A stretch of DNA of 34,199 nucleotides from Nitrospinota bacterium (GCA_013349585.1 DUZG01000015.1:1-34199); one strand, 5' to 3'; positions 16,435-25,920 are shown, numbered from the stretch's first letter. The notes: generated by a model not told the origin, from the sequence alone. Made by a program: numbers and translations.

Positions 16435-18204
16435 TTACCTTTCCACTCTGGACTGTTCTAAACTTATCTGCGATTGGCAGAGCTTGTAGAAAATCCCTTT
16501 TTGTTGCAGAAGTTCTTTACGCTTGCCAAACTCAACGACTTCTCCTTTTCTTAAAACCATAACTTTATCAACATGCATTAATGTCGATAACCGATGTGCA
16601 ATTATGATGCTCGTTCTTCCGCGTGTCATTTCTTTAATTCCATTCTGAATTTGACGCTCCGTTTCCAAATCAACATTTGAAGTTGCTTCATCAAGTACCA
16701 GTATTTTTGGTTCGGATGCAAGGGCTCTGGCGAAAGACAACAACTGCCTTTGCCCTGATGAGATATCGCCTTTATTCAACTCCTGTTCATATTTGAATGG
16801 CAGATTGCTGATGAAATTGTGCGAGCTTACCGCATGGGAAATAGACTCTATCTCCTCTTGTCCCATTTGCGGGTTTCCCAAGCGAATATTATCCAGAATA
16901 CTCCCCGAAAATAAAAACACATCTTGCTGGACCAAGGCAATTTGCCTTCGTAAATCATATTTATTGATATCCTTTAAAGAACGGCCATCAAAAAGGATAT
17001 CGCCTTTTGCAATCTCATAAAACTGACAAAGGGCGTTAATGATAGTGGACTTCCCGGATCCAGTAGCACCGACAATCGCAAGACTTTCGCCCGCTTCTAA
17101 AGAAAAAGATAAATCCTTCAAAATAAACCGCTCTTCTTTATAAGCAAACCAAACATTCTTAAACTCCATAGCACCCTGTAATTTGAAATCATTTTTTGAC
17201 GGAACGGATTCAGGTATTTGTTCCGGAGTATCGAGCAATTCAAAAATACGTTCAGAAGATGCCATAGCAGTTTGTATGATATTAAATTTTTCAGCAAGAT
17301 CACGGATCGGTTCAAAAAACTTTTGCAAATACTGGATAAATGCGACCAGAATACCCAATTGAATCTCATCCTGAACAAACCTTCCTCCGCCATACCAAAA
17401 AACCATAGCGATTGCCAGGGAACTGAAAAAATCAATAGACGGCATGTAAAAAGCATTGTATTGAACGGTTCGAAGATCCTCTTTCAACCGCTCTCCATTG
17501 ATAGACGAAAATTTTTCATAGTTTTTAGTTTCACGATTGAAGCACTGAACTGTATCAACTCCAGAAATATTTTCTTCTAAATAAGAATTGAGCTCTGAAA
17601 CATGAATACGGTTTTTTCTTAGTGCGTCCCGTGCCCGAACTCGATACATCCTTGTTGCAATCGCCAAAAATGGAAAAACAATACAAACAACCAGAGTGAG
17701 CCTCCAATCGAGATAAAACATGACGCAGAAAATCCCAAAAAGCGTAAATAAATCGCTAAAAACAAGGATAAGCCCTGAAGTCAGCATTTCATTCAGAACT
17801 TCCACATCGTTCACCACACGAGTAATCATTCTTCCAATCGGGTTTCTGTCAAAATAGGAAAAGGACATTTTGTGGAGATGGGCAAACACCTTTGACCGGA
17901 GATCGAACATGACCCTCTGACCAATGATCTGCATAAGATAAGTCTGACAAAACTGGAATATGAAAGAAAAAATCAATACAACCAAATACACTGCGGCAAT
18001 GACATCCAAGCCCTTCATATCATCTGTTTTTATATGATCATCAATAACAACTTTAGTTAGGTAGGGGCCGGCAAGGTTCAAAACAGAAACTGCTAAAAGG
18101 AGTAAGATTGCAAGAGCCACCAGATTCGAATAGGGTTTTAAATGAATAAGAACCCTTTTAAACAAAACCCAATCTTTATATCTGTGGTTTTCGCTATGGG
18201 GCAT
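16435..18204 (-). CDS. ABC exporter half-transporter with the canonical catalytic Walker B
   Basis: This 589-residue type IV (MsbA-like) half-exporter has six membrane helices in residues 1-310 and a nucleotide-binding domain from about 340. Motifs are Walker A GATGSGKST, Q-loop LVQQDVFLFS, signature ISSGQRQ (departing from LSGGQ), Walker B ILVLDEATSNVD with catalytic Glu506, and switch IIAHRLS. The start ATG at 18204 overlaps the stop of the partner gene (TAATG), which predicts a heterodimer. With the partner, one ATP site is degenerate (this signature plus the partner's Walker B Asp) and one is canonical. Lipid or drug export are the usual roles; the substrate is unknown. Confidence 0.93.
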   Translation of the reverse strand: MPHSENHRYKDWVLFKRVLIHLKPYSNLVALAILLLLAVSVLNLAGPYLTKVVIDDHIKTDDMKGLDVIAAVYLVVLIFSFIFQFCQTYLMQIIGQRVMFDLRSKVFAHLHKMSFSYFDRNPIGRMITRVVNDVEVLNEMLTSGLILVFSDLFTLFGIFCVMFYLDWRLTLVVCIVFPFLAIATRMYRVRARDALRKNRIHVSELNSYLEENISGVDTVQCFNRETKNYEKFSSINGERLKEDLRTVQYNAFYMPSIDFFSSLAIAMVFWYGGGRFVQDEIQLGILVAFIQYLQKFFEPIRDLAEKFNIIQTAMASSERIFELLDTPEQIPESVPSKNDFKLQGAMEFKNVWFAYKEERFILKDLSFSLEAGESLAIVGATGSGKSTIINALCQFYEIAKGDILFDGRSLKDINKYDLRRQIALVQQDVFLFSGSILDNIRLGNPQMGQEEIESISHAVSSHNFISNLPFKYEQELNKGDISSGQRQLLSFARALASEPKILVLDEATSNVDLETERQIQNGIKEMTRGRTSIIIAHRLSTLMHVDKVMVLRKGEVVEFGKRKELLQQKGIFYKLCQSQISLEQSRVER

Positions 18205-19946
18205 TAAAGAATGATCTCCATTTCTCTAGCTAACTCCTGGCTCTGAAATAAGTTTGCATAAATCCCACCCGACTTCACGAGTTTAGAGTGGTTTCCCTGT
18301 TCAACAATACTTCCACCTTCCATAACAATTATATTATCAGCATTCAAAATCGTAGAAAGCCGGTGAGAAATAATTATCTTTGTCGTATCTTTGAAGTGCG
18401 TTTTCAAATTGAACAATAACTTTTCTTCCATTTCAGAATCCAGATTAGAAAACGAATCATCAAGAATCAATAATGGTGGTTTCTTAAATAAAGCGCGAGC
18501 CAGGGCTATTCTTTGTTTCTGTCCTCCAGACAAGGTGACCCCTTTTTCTCCGATCATCGTCTCCAAATGATCAGGGAAGCTCTCCAAGTCAGAAGTCATT
18601 CCGGAAATTTCAACAATTTCCTCAATCTCCGAATCGGACACATTTCCTCTTCCCAACGCAATGTTATTCCGAATGGATGTTGAGAAAAGAAAAGGTTCTT
18701 GACTCACATATCCGATATAATCTCGCAAACCTTTTAATGGCATTTCCTGAATTGATTTTCCATCGATCCAGATATCACCCGAGGAAGGATCATAAAACCG
18801 CAGTAAGATTCTTGCTAAAGTTGTTTTACCCGATCCAATTACACCAACAATACCGAGGGTTTGTCCGCTGGGTATTGTAAGGTCAATTTCTTTTAAGGCC
18901 TCTTGGGTTTCACTTGAATATTTAAATCGAATCCCCGAGATTTTAAGATCACCTTTACTGGCAGAGCTATAATTCTCTCCCTTATCTAAAACTGAAGATC
19001 TTGCTAAAAAAACCTCATTGACTCGCGCCATGCCAACAAGTCCTTTCTGAGTCAGATTGAAGACATAACCTATTCCCATCATAGGCCATGACAAAAGCAT
19101 CAGATATCCATTGAAGGCAACAAACGAGCCCAAAGTAATCTCATCGGCGATCACCGCTCTACCTCCCATCCACAAAGAGATCATGCCCGCAACCCCAATC
19201 GCAAAAACCATGGTCGGGGTAAATACTCCGAACACCTGAGTAACCCGGAGATTTTTTTTAATGTACTCCTGATTTAATTTATTAAACTTATCCTTCTCAT
19301 TTTCTTCCTGCACAAACGCATGCAACACTCGAATACCGGAAAGGTTCTCCTGTACATGTTCAGTAATTTTAGACAAATGTTCTTGAACGGCTTCATGTCT
19401 TTTCCCAATTTCTTTGACAAAAGAAAAGAACAATACTGAAACGATCGGCAGGGGAATGAATACTTTAAGAGTCAATTCAGCATTGATCCAGAACATCATA
19501 CTCACGGCCATAACAATAACGAAAACCGCATCAATCAGAATCAAAACACCCACACCAAAAAACTCACGAACCGCTCTTAAATCATTTGTAGCACGGGACA
19601 TAAGATCCCCTGTCTTTTGTTTTTGGTACCACATTCTATCCAGACTGAGCAGATGACTGAAAAGGTCATTTAAAATATCAAACTCAATCTTTCGGGAAAG
19701 TCCAAACATATATTTACGCCACCCATAACGCCCCACCACCAATACCAATGAAATCAAAAACAGAAAGAGAACATACTTTAACAGTTCTTCGGTTGAAGGT
19801 TTTTGCGGAAGAATATCAACGAATTCTTTTATCAACCACGGAACCATCAACGTCATGCAATCTGCAACAATCAAAGCAACAATACCAAGCAGAAATTCTC
19901 TGTAGTATTTCCGAACATATGGAAAAAATGATTTCAGCTTATTCAA
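18204..19946 (-). CDS. ABC exporter half-transporter with degenerate Walker B
   Basis: This 580-residue type IV half-exporter has six membrane helices in residues 1-310 and a nucleotide-binding domain from about 335. Motifs are Walker A GVIGSGKTT (Lys374), Q-loop YVSQEPFLFS, canonical signature LSGGQKQR, Walker B LLILDDSFSNLD in which the catalytic Glu is replaced by Asp497, and switch IISHRLS. The Asp replacement is the known mark of the non-hydrolysing half in heterodimers such as TM287/288 and LmrCD. The start is a TTG with AGGAG six bases upstream. It is the first gene of the pair, with a candidate promoter in the 91-base gap upstream. Confidence 0.93.
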   Translation of the reverse strand: MNKLKSFFPYVRKYYREFLLGIVALIVADCMTLMVPWLIKEFVDILPQKPSTEELLKYVLFLFLISLVLVVGRYGWRKYMFGLSRKIEFDILNDLFSHLLSLDRMWYQKQKTGDLMSRATNDLRAVREFFGVGVLILIDAVFVIVMAVSMMFWINAELTLKVFIPLPIVSVLFFSFVKEIGKRHEAVQEHLSKITEHVQENLSGIRVLHAFVQEENEKDKFNKLNQEYIKKNLRVTQVFGVFTPTMVFAIGVAGMISLWMGGRAVIADEITLGSFVAFNGYLMLLSWPMMGIGYVFNLTQKGLVGMARVNEVFLARSSVLDKGENYSSASKGDLKISGIRFKYSSETQEALKEIDLTIPSGQTLGIVGVIGSGKTTLARILLRFYDPSSGDIWIDGKSIQEMPLKGLRDYIGYVSQEPFLFSTSIRNNIALGRGNVSDSEIEEIVEISGMTSDLESFPDHLETMIGEKGVTLSGGQKQRIALARALFKKPPLLILDDSFSNLDSEMEEKLLFNLKTHFKDTTKIIISHRLSTILNADNIIVMEGGSIVEQGNHSKLVKSGGIYANLFQSQELAREMEIIL

Positions 19947-19964
19947 GCACCGCTCCTGAAGTTA

Positions 19965-19991
19965 AATATAATTGGATTTTTATGTTTTCAA
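19965..19991 (-). promoter_or_regulatory. Candidate promoter for the ABC exporter pair
   Basis: Read on the minus strand, TTGAAA (19991-19986) is followed after 15 bases by TATATT (19970-19965). The hexamers are good but the spacing is short. It lies 19 bases upstream of the TTG start at 19946, so the leader would be very short. Confidence 0.35.
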
Positions 19992-20037
19992 CTAACTTAG
20001 GCAAAATAGAAGAACCAACAACGAGTTAATTAAAAAT

Positions 20038-21573
20038 TTAATTTTTAGGAAGGGATATTACAAAATAATTTTTCACTATTTTCGCCGCGACAAGTTGATT
20101 TGCAAACTCACTCGCCTTATTTTTTGATGCAAATTGCCCCACTCTCAGCTTATACCAATGCCCACCCGACCTTTGTTTTGACTTAACGATATACAAACCT
20201 TTAACCCCTTTTCCTTTCAACCTTATCACCAGTTTATTGGCCTGCGTCGCAGATATCACTGCCGCAATTTGCACTGTATAAACCCGGTTATCTTCTTTTC
20301 CTTTGGAAGAACCCATTGCAGTAAAAGATCCCTTCTGAGAAACAAAATCTTCCTGTCCTTTAATTGGAAACCATATCTCCTTAACCCCTAGCACAATAAG
20401 GATAAACACTAAAGTAATTGCAAAACTACCAAATTTAATTTTCAAAGAAAGTGTGCCAAACAAATAAGCACTATCCAAAGCTCGAAACAGCACCCATTTC
20501 CCAATATTTTTTATAACCCTTCCGAGCCATTCCAGTCCACCCCACAACAGGGAAACTTTAGATGCAACCAGTCCCATTTCAACTTTCAAATGTTTCAGGT
20601 CACGCAAATCCTCTTTTCTGAACAGTTTTATTTTTTGCAACTTATATGAAATTCGGGTTTCATCAGACTTCGTTTTCAACTCAGTCTGTTCAACTTCGGG
20701 TAATTGATAAAATATTTCTTCGCATTTACTATGCAAACCTGGTGATACCCCCATAAGGTTTCCATCACAAAATGATTGCGCCAAAATAGTTTTCAACTGA
20801 TCTTCTTCAGGGAGAGAGAACTTCAGAACGTGGACATAGAATTTCAAGGCCAGTACATCCGTCCGTTGATATGTCAAATAAATAGGCAGTACAAACCTGA
20901 CAATCTCATCAGAAAGATCACTCCCCTCTTCTAGAGCGCTCAAAAAAAGTGATTCTGTTTGGCCCGTCCATTGCCGGGCTTTTAAAAATAATCCTGCCAA
21001 ATAGGATGTGAGGACAGGATCATGCTTTTCTTCATTCTGAAACATAATGAGCAGTAAGTCCATTTCCTGTGGATTCAGCTCCTGCCCTCTATTCAAGATG
21101 GATAGGAGAGGTTTTCTAAAACGCGAGTTTTGTGGACTTTGAATAAATGCCTGCACATAGACATTTAATGCCTTTGGTGTTTCTTCTCCTATAGAAAGAA
21201 GGTAATCCGCAAATTGCAAGACACTTAAATTTCGATAGCGTTTTCCAGTAGCGGGTAAAAAATAAGAGGAGTAAGTGAATTCAATCAGACTTTCAAACTG
21301 GATTTTTATATTTTCAACTACTGATTTCGGGGAAACATTTTTTAAACCATGGAGTGAATTATAGAATCTTTGTTCGCCCAGCATGCCGTAGCCAACAAAA
21401 CCGAAAAACAGGCAAACCAGAAAAATTGACCACTGGATGGCTAAATCATCAAACATGACACTCGGCAGAGCCACTTCATGGAGAAAATAAAGAGCCGGAA
21501 ACTCAGCCCCAAAAACCAGAAAGAACGATACTGTCAACCTAGCCAAATAAAATTTAATAGTCTGCAACAACAT
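20038..21573 (-). CDS. SPOR-domain membrane protein
   Basis: This 511-residue protein has two N-terminal membrane segments (about residues 8-30 and 45-65), a long helical middle (about 100-330) with the spacing of TPR-like helices (AGLFLKARQWTGQTESLFLSAL), a third membrane segment near 378-396, and a C-terminal SPOR domain from about 432 (VYTVQIAAVISATQANKLVIRL, split by a loop, then WYKLRVGQFASKNKASEFANQL). SPOR domains bind peptidoglycan stripped of stem peptides, usually at division sites. It follows the class A PBP by 6 bases, so a role in wall synthesis or its spatial control is a reasonable inference. No family match for the middle is recognised. Confidence 0.8.
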   Translation of the reverse strand: MLLQTIKFYLARLTVSFFLVFGAEFPALYFLHEVALPSVMFDDLAIQWSIFLVCLFFGFVGYGMLGEQRFYNSLHGLKNVSPKSVVENIKIQFESLIEFTYSSYFLPATGKRYRNLSVLQFADYLLSIGEETPKALNVYVQAFIQSPQNSRFRKPLLSILNRGQELNPQEMDLLLIMFQNEEKHDPVLTSYLAGLFLKARQWTGQTESLFLSALEEGSDLSDEIVRFVLPIYLTYQRTDVLALKFYVHVLKFSLPEEDQLKTILAQSFCDGNLMGVSPGLHSKCEEIFYQLPEVEQTELKTKSDETRISYKLQKIKLFRKEDLRDLKHLKVEMGLVASKVSLLWGGLEWLGRVIKNIGKWVLFRALDSAYLFGTLSLKIKFGSFAITLVFILIVLGVKEIWFPIKGQEDFVSQKGSFTAMGSSKGKEDNRVYTVQIAAVISATQANKLVIRLKGKGVKGLYIVKSKQRSGGHWYKLRVGQFASKNKASEFANQLVAAKIVKNYFVISLPKN

Positions 21574-21579
21574 ATTTAT

Positions 21580-23625
21580 TTAGGGATTTGATGGGGGTTC
21601 AATAGATTCTATTTCTAGAGGAATTTCGGTCTCACTTTCCAATTCCGTATCTACAATAGGCAAAGGGGAAAGATCCACATCCTCTTTTACCGCTACCTGA
21701 ATTTTTTCAAGAGAAAACTCACCGGGCAAACGTCCCGTTTCTACATCGACCGTGACAAATTTAATATTCTCCGGAACGGGAAACTTTACCCTGGTTTTCC
21801 CTGCAAGAGCTTTTTGCATAAAATGCACCCAGATAGGTGCTGCTGCACTCGCCCCAGTCAAACCTTTGCCCGATTTAGTTATCATCGAAGAGTTATCATC
21901 GAACCCCACCCAAACCGATGTAGAGATATCTTTTGTAAATCCATTAAACCAAGCATCTTTAAAATCATTCGTGGTACCCGTTTTTCCTGCCGCCGGATGC
22001 TTGAACCCCATCCTTCGGATGATCCTCCCCGTCCCTCTTTCGACAACCCCCTGCATCATATCCAATAGCGGGTAAAGCGTGTCAGGTGAGAACTGTTGCA
22101 CCCCTTGATAGAAATGTTCATATAGGCGGTTACCCTGAAAATCTTCTATTTGTTGAATCAAATAAGGCTCATTATAGATTCCAAGATTAGCGATCACACT
22201 GTATGCCGATGCGATTTCAAGAGGCGCAATCCCCGACGTGCCTAAAGCAAGAGAAAGATTTTTCCCCAAGGGGCTTTTAATACCAAATTTTCGTGCAGTG
22301 CGAATGACCTTTTCCGGTCCTACTTGTTCCATGAGCTTAGCGGATACAACGTTGATGGATTTCAACAGAGCTTTTTTAAGTACAATACTTCCAGCAAATT
22401 CTTTATCAAAATTCTGCGGCTCCCAAGATTTTGATCCGGGAATTTCTATTGTGATAGACTCATCAATAACAACAGTTGCTGGTGAAATGCCCAAGGTTTC
22501 CATAGCTGTGAAATAAACGAAGGGCTTAAAAGAAGAGCCCGGAAGTCGGTTATTTGAAACAGCTCGATTAAACTGACTATGGGAATAATTTCTCCCTCCC
22601 AATAAAGCTTTGACCGCTCCGCTTTTATTTTCAATAGCTACTAGAGCCACTTGAAGCTTCTCTGACCCAGATTCTTTTTTCACTTTTCCTTTTAAAGCTT
22701 CCAGATGATTGCGGGCGCCACGCAAAGCAAACTGCTGGTATCGCGTATCCAATGTGGTAAAAATCTTCAATCCACCAAAATGAACAAATTCTTTTCCATA
22801 ATCTTTTTCAAGTTTCACTAACACTTCATTCACAAAATAAAGATTAGGGTTGGATTCAATTTTGGGGTTCGCCAGATCAAGTATAGAGTTTAGCGCTTCA
22901 TCCTTATCGCTATTTGAGATTAGCTTCTCCGAGACCATTCGCCTCAATACATAATCCGTTCGCTTCATCGCTCTTTCATAATGGACAAATGGATTAGCAT
23001 TATTAGGAGAGTTGGGCAGTCCTGCTAGCATGGCTGCCTGTAAAAGAGTTAGCTCTCGTGCTCTTCTTTTAAAATAGATCTGGGCAGCTTCTTCTACCCC
23101 ATATGCCCCACTGCCAAAGTAAATTTGATTACCATAGGCCTCCAGAATTTGCTCTTTGCTAAAAGTCACTTCCAATTGGAACGCAATCAACAACTCCTTA
23201 ATTTTCCTTATCCAATTACGCTCAAAGGAAAAAAATAAATTTTTAGACAACTGCTGGGTTATAGTGCTGCCTCCCTGGGCAATCCTCTTAGATCGCAAGT
23301 TAGTTAGCAATGCCCTAATAAGGCCTCGATGATCTATTCCGCTATGTTTATAAAATCGCGAATCTTCAACGGCTATTATTGCTTTGAAAAAATTAGGTGA
23401 GATATCCTCGAAACCTACAGGATGCCTTTCCCCCAGAACCTTAATGAGTTCACCATCAGCAGAATATATCTCAGTAGGCAAACTTAAGTTGATGTGCTCC
23501 AGGCTTTGCGGAAGCTGTGGCAGATCTTTATTCAACCAGACATAAAGACCCCCAACGGTTAAAAACGAAGTAAGAATCAAGGTGACGATTAGCAGATTCA
23601 CAAATTGCAGAAAACGGCCGATCAA
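21580..23625 (-). CDS. Class A penicillin-binding protein (PBP1a type)
   Basis: This 681-residue bifunctional wall synthase has a membrane anchor at about residues 8-30. The glycosyltransferase domain has catalytic Glu87 in VEDSRFYKHSGID and the GGSTITQQLSKNLF motif. The transpeptidase domain has the acylated Ser364 in SSFK, a KSINVVSAKL stretch around the SxN motif, and KTGTTNDFKDAWFNGF. The C-terminus is an acidic, Pro-rich tail. It polymerises lipid II and crosslinks peptides in the periplasm. Its start overlaps the upstream gene by ATGA and the SPOR gene follows by 6 bases, so the group looks like one operon. Length is somewhat shorter than E. coli PBP1a and no OB-like insert is obvious. 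Confidence 0.95.
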   Translation of the reverse strand: MIGRFLQFVNLLIVTLILTSFLTVGGLYVWLNKDLPQLPQSLEHINLSLPTEIYSADGELIKVLGERHPVGFEDISPNFFKAIIAVEDSRFYKHSGIDHRGLIRALLTNLRSKRIAQGGSTITQQLSKNLFFSFERNWIRKIKELLIAFQLEVTFSKEQILEAYGNQIYFGSGAYGVEEAAQIYFKRRARELTLLQAAMLAGLPNSPNNANPFVHYERAMKRTDYVLRRMVSEKLISNSDKDEALNSILDLANPKIESNPNLYFVNEVLVKLEKDYGKEFVHFGGLKIFTTLDTRYQQFALRGARNHLEALKGKVKKESGSEKLQVALVAIENKSGAVKALLGGRNYSHSQFNRAVSNNRLPGSSFKPFVYFTAMETLGISPATVVIDESITIEIPGSKSWEPQNFDKEFAGSIVLKKALLKSINVVSAKLMEQVGPEKVIRTARKFGIKSPLGKNLSLALGTSGIAPLEIASAYSVIANLGIYNEPYLIQQIEDFQGNRLYEHFYQGVQQFSPDTLYPLLDMMQGVVERGTGRIIRRMGFKHPAAGKTGTTNDFKDAWFNGFTKDISTSVWVGFDDNSSMITKSGKGLTGASAAAPIWVHFMQKALAGKTRVKFPVPENIKFVTVDVETGRLPGEFSLEKIQVAVKEDVDLSPLPIVDTELESETEIPLEIESIEPPSNP

Positions 23626-24512
23626 GGAATTACCTCAAACGAAGGTTGTACTGCAGCCAGACCCAAAACATCGGACCTGTCAATTTGAGACATGATGTTA
23701 TTAGCCAATTCCAAAGCGACTGGTATGAATAGAACACCCGTGTAGTAATCCGTATCGTATTCAATTCCAAATACAAGATGCTGCTCCTCTCCTGTCACAA
23801 TATCAGCAATTCCGACCCGGGAGATATGATAGTTTTTTTCTAAAAACCAGCGCGGTTCAGGAAAAACTGCCTTTTGAGTGACCGAGTCCAAACTTTTTAA
23901 TACCGGTAATACTTCATCAATTCTAAAAATACGATTTTGCTTAAAATCGGATTCTTCAAGTGTCCCGCGTTTTATGGAACGAGTGGCGTGGACTTCCGAT
24001 ATCGTATCAATGGATAAGAATATTTCATGGACTGGGATGTTTTGGGGACCAAGGAACTGAAGGGTTACCCAAGGGCCGAATCGTTTTAAAAAAACCTGTT
24101 CCCAGTTATTCCCAGAATCGAGGTTTATCAAATCATACGGAGAAATGATTTGTTCTGATCCCAGGCCAGGGAAATCAAAATAAAGGTGAAGGAATTTCTC
24201 GCGCGTTACCACCAAAGGAAAACCTGGAGAAACATTTTCAAACAGCTGTTTGAGAGAAGAAATACCCGAGGCATTTTCTTCCTGAATATCCAGGGAAGAA
24301 CGGATGGATTGAATTTGGGCTTGTGCGATGAGGGACTGCCTATCTCGCTCCCACATTCGACCTAATTGGGGCCGCTTGTGATTTTGCCACTTTAAGTAAT
24401 GACCAACACTTTTTTCAAACAGATTGGCATAAAACTCAAGGATAATAAAAGCGGAAAGAATGACCAGCCCTGCAACACTGTGCCACGACCTTCTGACACC
24501 AGCAAATTTCAC
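23622..24512 (-). CDS. Unrecognised one-TM protein upstream of the PBP
   Basis: I do not recognise this 296-residue protein. It has one N-terminal membrane segment (about residues 14-32), a helical stretch to about 90, and then a mixed beta-rich domain presumably in the periplasm. The start is a GTG at 24512, 6 bases after the regulator gene. Its end overlaps the PBP start by ATGA, so translation is probably coupled; a role as a PBP partner or in outer-leaflet wall control is a guess from that coupling. No lipobox, catalytic motif or repeat is visible. Confidence 0.75.
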   Translation of the reverse strand: MKFAGVRRSWHSVAGLVILSAFIILEFYANLFEKSVGHYLKWQNHKRPQLGRMWERDRQSLIAQAQIQSIRSSLDIQEENASGISSLKQLFENVSPGFPLVVTREKFLHLYFDFPGLGSEQIISPYDLINLDSGNNWEQVFLKRFGPWVTLQFLGPQNIPVHEIFLSIDTISEVHATRSIKRGTLEESDFKQNRIFRIDEVLPVLKSLDSVTQKAVFPEPRWFLEKNYHISRVGIADIVTGEEQHLVFGIEYDTDYYTGVLFIPVALELANNIMSQIDRSDVLGLAAVQPSFEVIP

Positions 24513-24518
24513 AAATTT

Positions 24519-25148
24519 TTATCTCACGGTGATTTTATTAATAGCTCGGGTTATTATTTTAAGCTTGTCTATCTTTTCTTGCAAAGCTTTTTTATCCAGC
24601 TTTTTCCTACCCGGCTTTCTTTTAGTTATCGGCTTCCAAGGGTTTTTTATTTCAATTTTCACTTTTGGGGTTACCTTTTTTTCCCCTTTACCTGCCCTAT
24701 CTGAAAGTCGGCTGACCACTCGTCCCGCTTCAACAATCTGACCTATCGAGTCCATACAATCTTTTTTTAGACGCGGCGGCATTTTTCGGAACAAGGTCAG
24801 AATGCGTTTTTCGGTATCATCAATTGTCATTAACTCCTGACAATCCGGGTCTTTAAAATTCACCTGACCGACTTTAAAGTCGATCGATTCCACCTGAACA
24901 GTCTCTCCTCTATTTATTTTTTCAAGAGGAGCAATATCATTAGGTTCAATAGCGGTCGTCAACAACTGCTCCAATGAGATGTTACCCAAGCGAGCAATTT
25001 TTACCATTACTGAAACGGGTGCATCTCTCTCCCCAGCTTCGTACCGCACAAAAGTCCGGAATCCAACCTTTAAAATCTCTGACATCACAGATTGGGTACA
25101 GCCTAACTCTTTGCGAATGGTCTTTAGGTTTTTGGCTAAAACTGACAT
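24519..25148 (-). CDS. XRE-family helix-turn-helix regulator
   Basis: This 209-residue protein has an N-terminal XRE/Cro helix-turn-helix in residues 5-60 (LKTIRKELGCTQSVMSEIL, then FRTFVRYEAGERDAPVSVM). A middle region (about 85-145) has acidic helices with TEKRILTLFRKMPPRLKKD, and the C-terminal 65 residues are strongly basic and Lys/Pro-rich with a helical end. The long basic tail is unusual for small XRE proteins and may bind nucleic acid or the membrane. It is the first gene of a run that continues with the one-TM protein, the PBP and the SPOR protein. An inverted repeat overlapping a TATAAT hexamer lies just upstream and could be an autoregulatory site. Confidence 0.82.
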   Translation of the reverse strand: MSVLAKNLKTIRKELGCTQSVMSEILKVGFRTFVRYEAGERDAPVSVMVKIARLGNISLEQLLTTAIEPNDIAPLEKINRGETVQVESIDFKVGQVNFKDPDCQELMTIDDTEKRILTLFRKMPPRLKKDCMDSIGQIVEAGRVVSRLSDRAGKGEKKVTPKVKIEIKNPWKPITKRKPGRKKLDKKALQEKIDKLKIITRAINKITVR

Positions 25149-25503
25149 AGTTTCTCTAAACTTTAAGCATTTTTTACGCTTAATTATAGTTTAATACCTG
25201 ATATAGCTTATTTCAACATAACTTTACACATTCCAGAAGCTGAATAATTACCCCAAAGTATTTGTTAAAAAGAACTAGATAGGGATAGGCAGAACTTATT
25301 AAAATATTAAAAAAGTCAAAAAACATAACTTCTTTATCGATTACGTCAAAAAAAAAGGTTTTCAGAACTCTTTAAAAAACTATAAACCTTTATAAAAAAA
25401 GGCATTCTCATAATCTCCCCGATAAAAATGAAAAATGGCATAGGTTTTGCTAATTAAAAACTAAACCATTAATTTTTTTACAAAACCTAGGGAGTTTCCA
25501 GAC
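25149..25503. other. AT-rich intergenic region between divergent genes
   Basis: This 355-base region separates the XRE gene (minus) from the small + strand gene at 25504. Besides the operator-like repeat at its left end, it has an 8-base inverted repeat AAAGGTTT (25354-25361) and AAACCTTT (25384-25391) with a 22-base spacer, and a weak promoter-like pair TTTTCA (25359-25364) and TATAAA (25381-25386) spaced 16 bases. No open frame of note or RNA gene is visible. Confidence 0.5.
25163..25183. promoter_or_regulatory. Inverted repeat upstream of the XRE gene, possible operator
   Basis: TTAAGC (25163-25168) and GCTTAA (25178-25183) form a perfect 6-base inverted repeat with a 9-base AT-rich spacer, centred 25 bases upstream of the regulator's start at 25148. 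On the minus strand a TATAAT lies at 25188-25183, touching the repeat. Dimeric XRE repressors often bind such sites over their own promoter. A TTGAAA at 25216-25211 is 22 bases from the hexamer, too far for a standard -35. Confidence 0.4.
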
Positions 25504-25896
25504 ATGGATTCATTTTTTGAAAAGGAATATGAAAACTTAAACGATGCCATCTTAAAGGCTATTGTTTCTTCTAAAGAAGTACAAAAAATACTTGTAAAGC
25601 TTAAGGAGCAAGAAGAGATCGACAATATGGCAGTTTTAAACCTTTTCCTCAGCCTGGATGAGTTGTACGAAATGATTTCCGAAAAGGACAATAATTCCAT
25701 CTCATATAAACTAGAGCCTGTGGAATCGAAACAATCTTCGAGTAAAGAAACCAGAAAAGAAATTCCCTCACCTCTCAAAAGTGGAAATATTATCGATGGA
25801 AAAACATTGACCTTAAACGAGACGCTTTTTGAGAATTTCTATCAAGGGAGATTTAACGAGGATACCTGGGTAATGAAGGCGCGCATCCGGCTATAA
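25504..25896 (+). CDS. Small unrecognised acidic protein
   Basis: The 130-residue product is not recognised. Residues 1-60 look alpha-helical and charged (EKEYENLNDAILKAI, then VQKILVKLKEQEEIDNMAVLNLF), followed by a Ser/Lys/Glu-rich linker and a C-terminal stretch ending FNEDTWVMKARIRL. There is no signal or membrane segment. The ATG has AGGGAG about 10 bases upstream, which supports translation. It stands alone between divergent and convergent neighbours. Confidence 0.65.
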   Translation: MDSFFEKEYENLNDAILKAIVSSKEVQKILVKLKEQEEIDNMAVLNLFLSLDELYEMISEKDNNSISYKLEPVESKQSSSKETRKEIPSPLKSGNIIDGKTLTLNETLFENFYQGRFNEDTWVMKARIRL

Positions 25897-25920
25897 TTTT
25901 TTATCGCCGGAAATATTGAA

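Noticed and set aside
25354-25391. AAAGGTTT/AAACCTTT inverted repeat as a terminator or regulatory RNA
   Set aside because: The stem is AT-rich, the loop is 22 bases, and there is no upstream gene on either strand that it could terminate.
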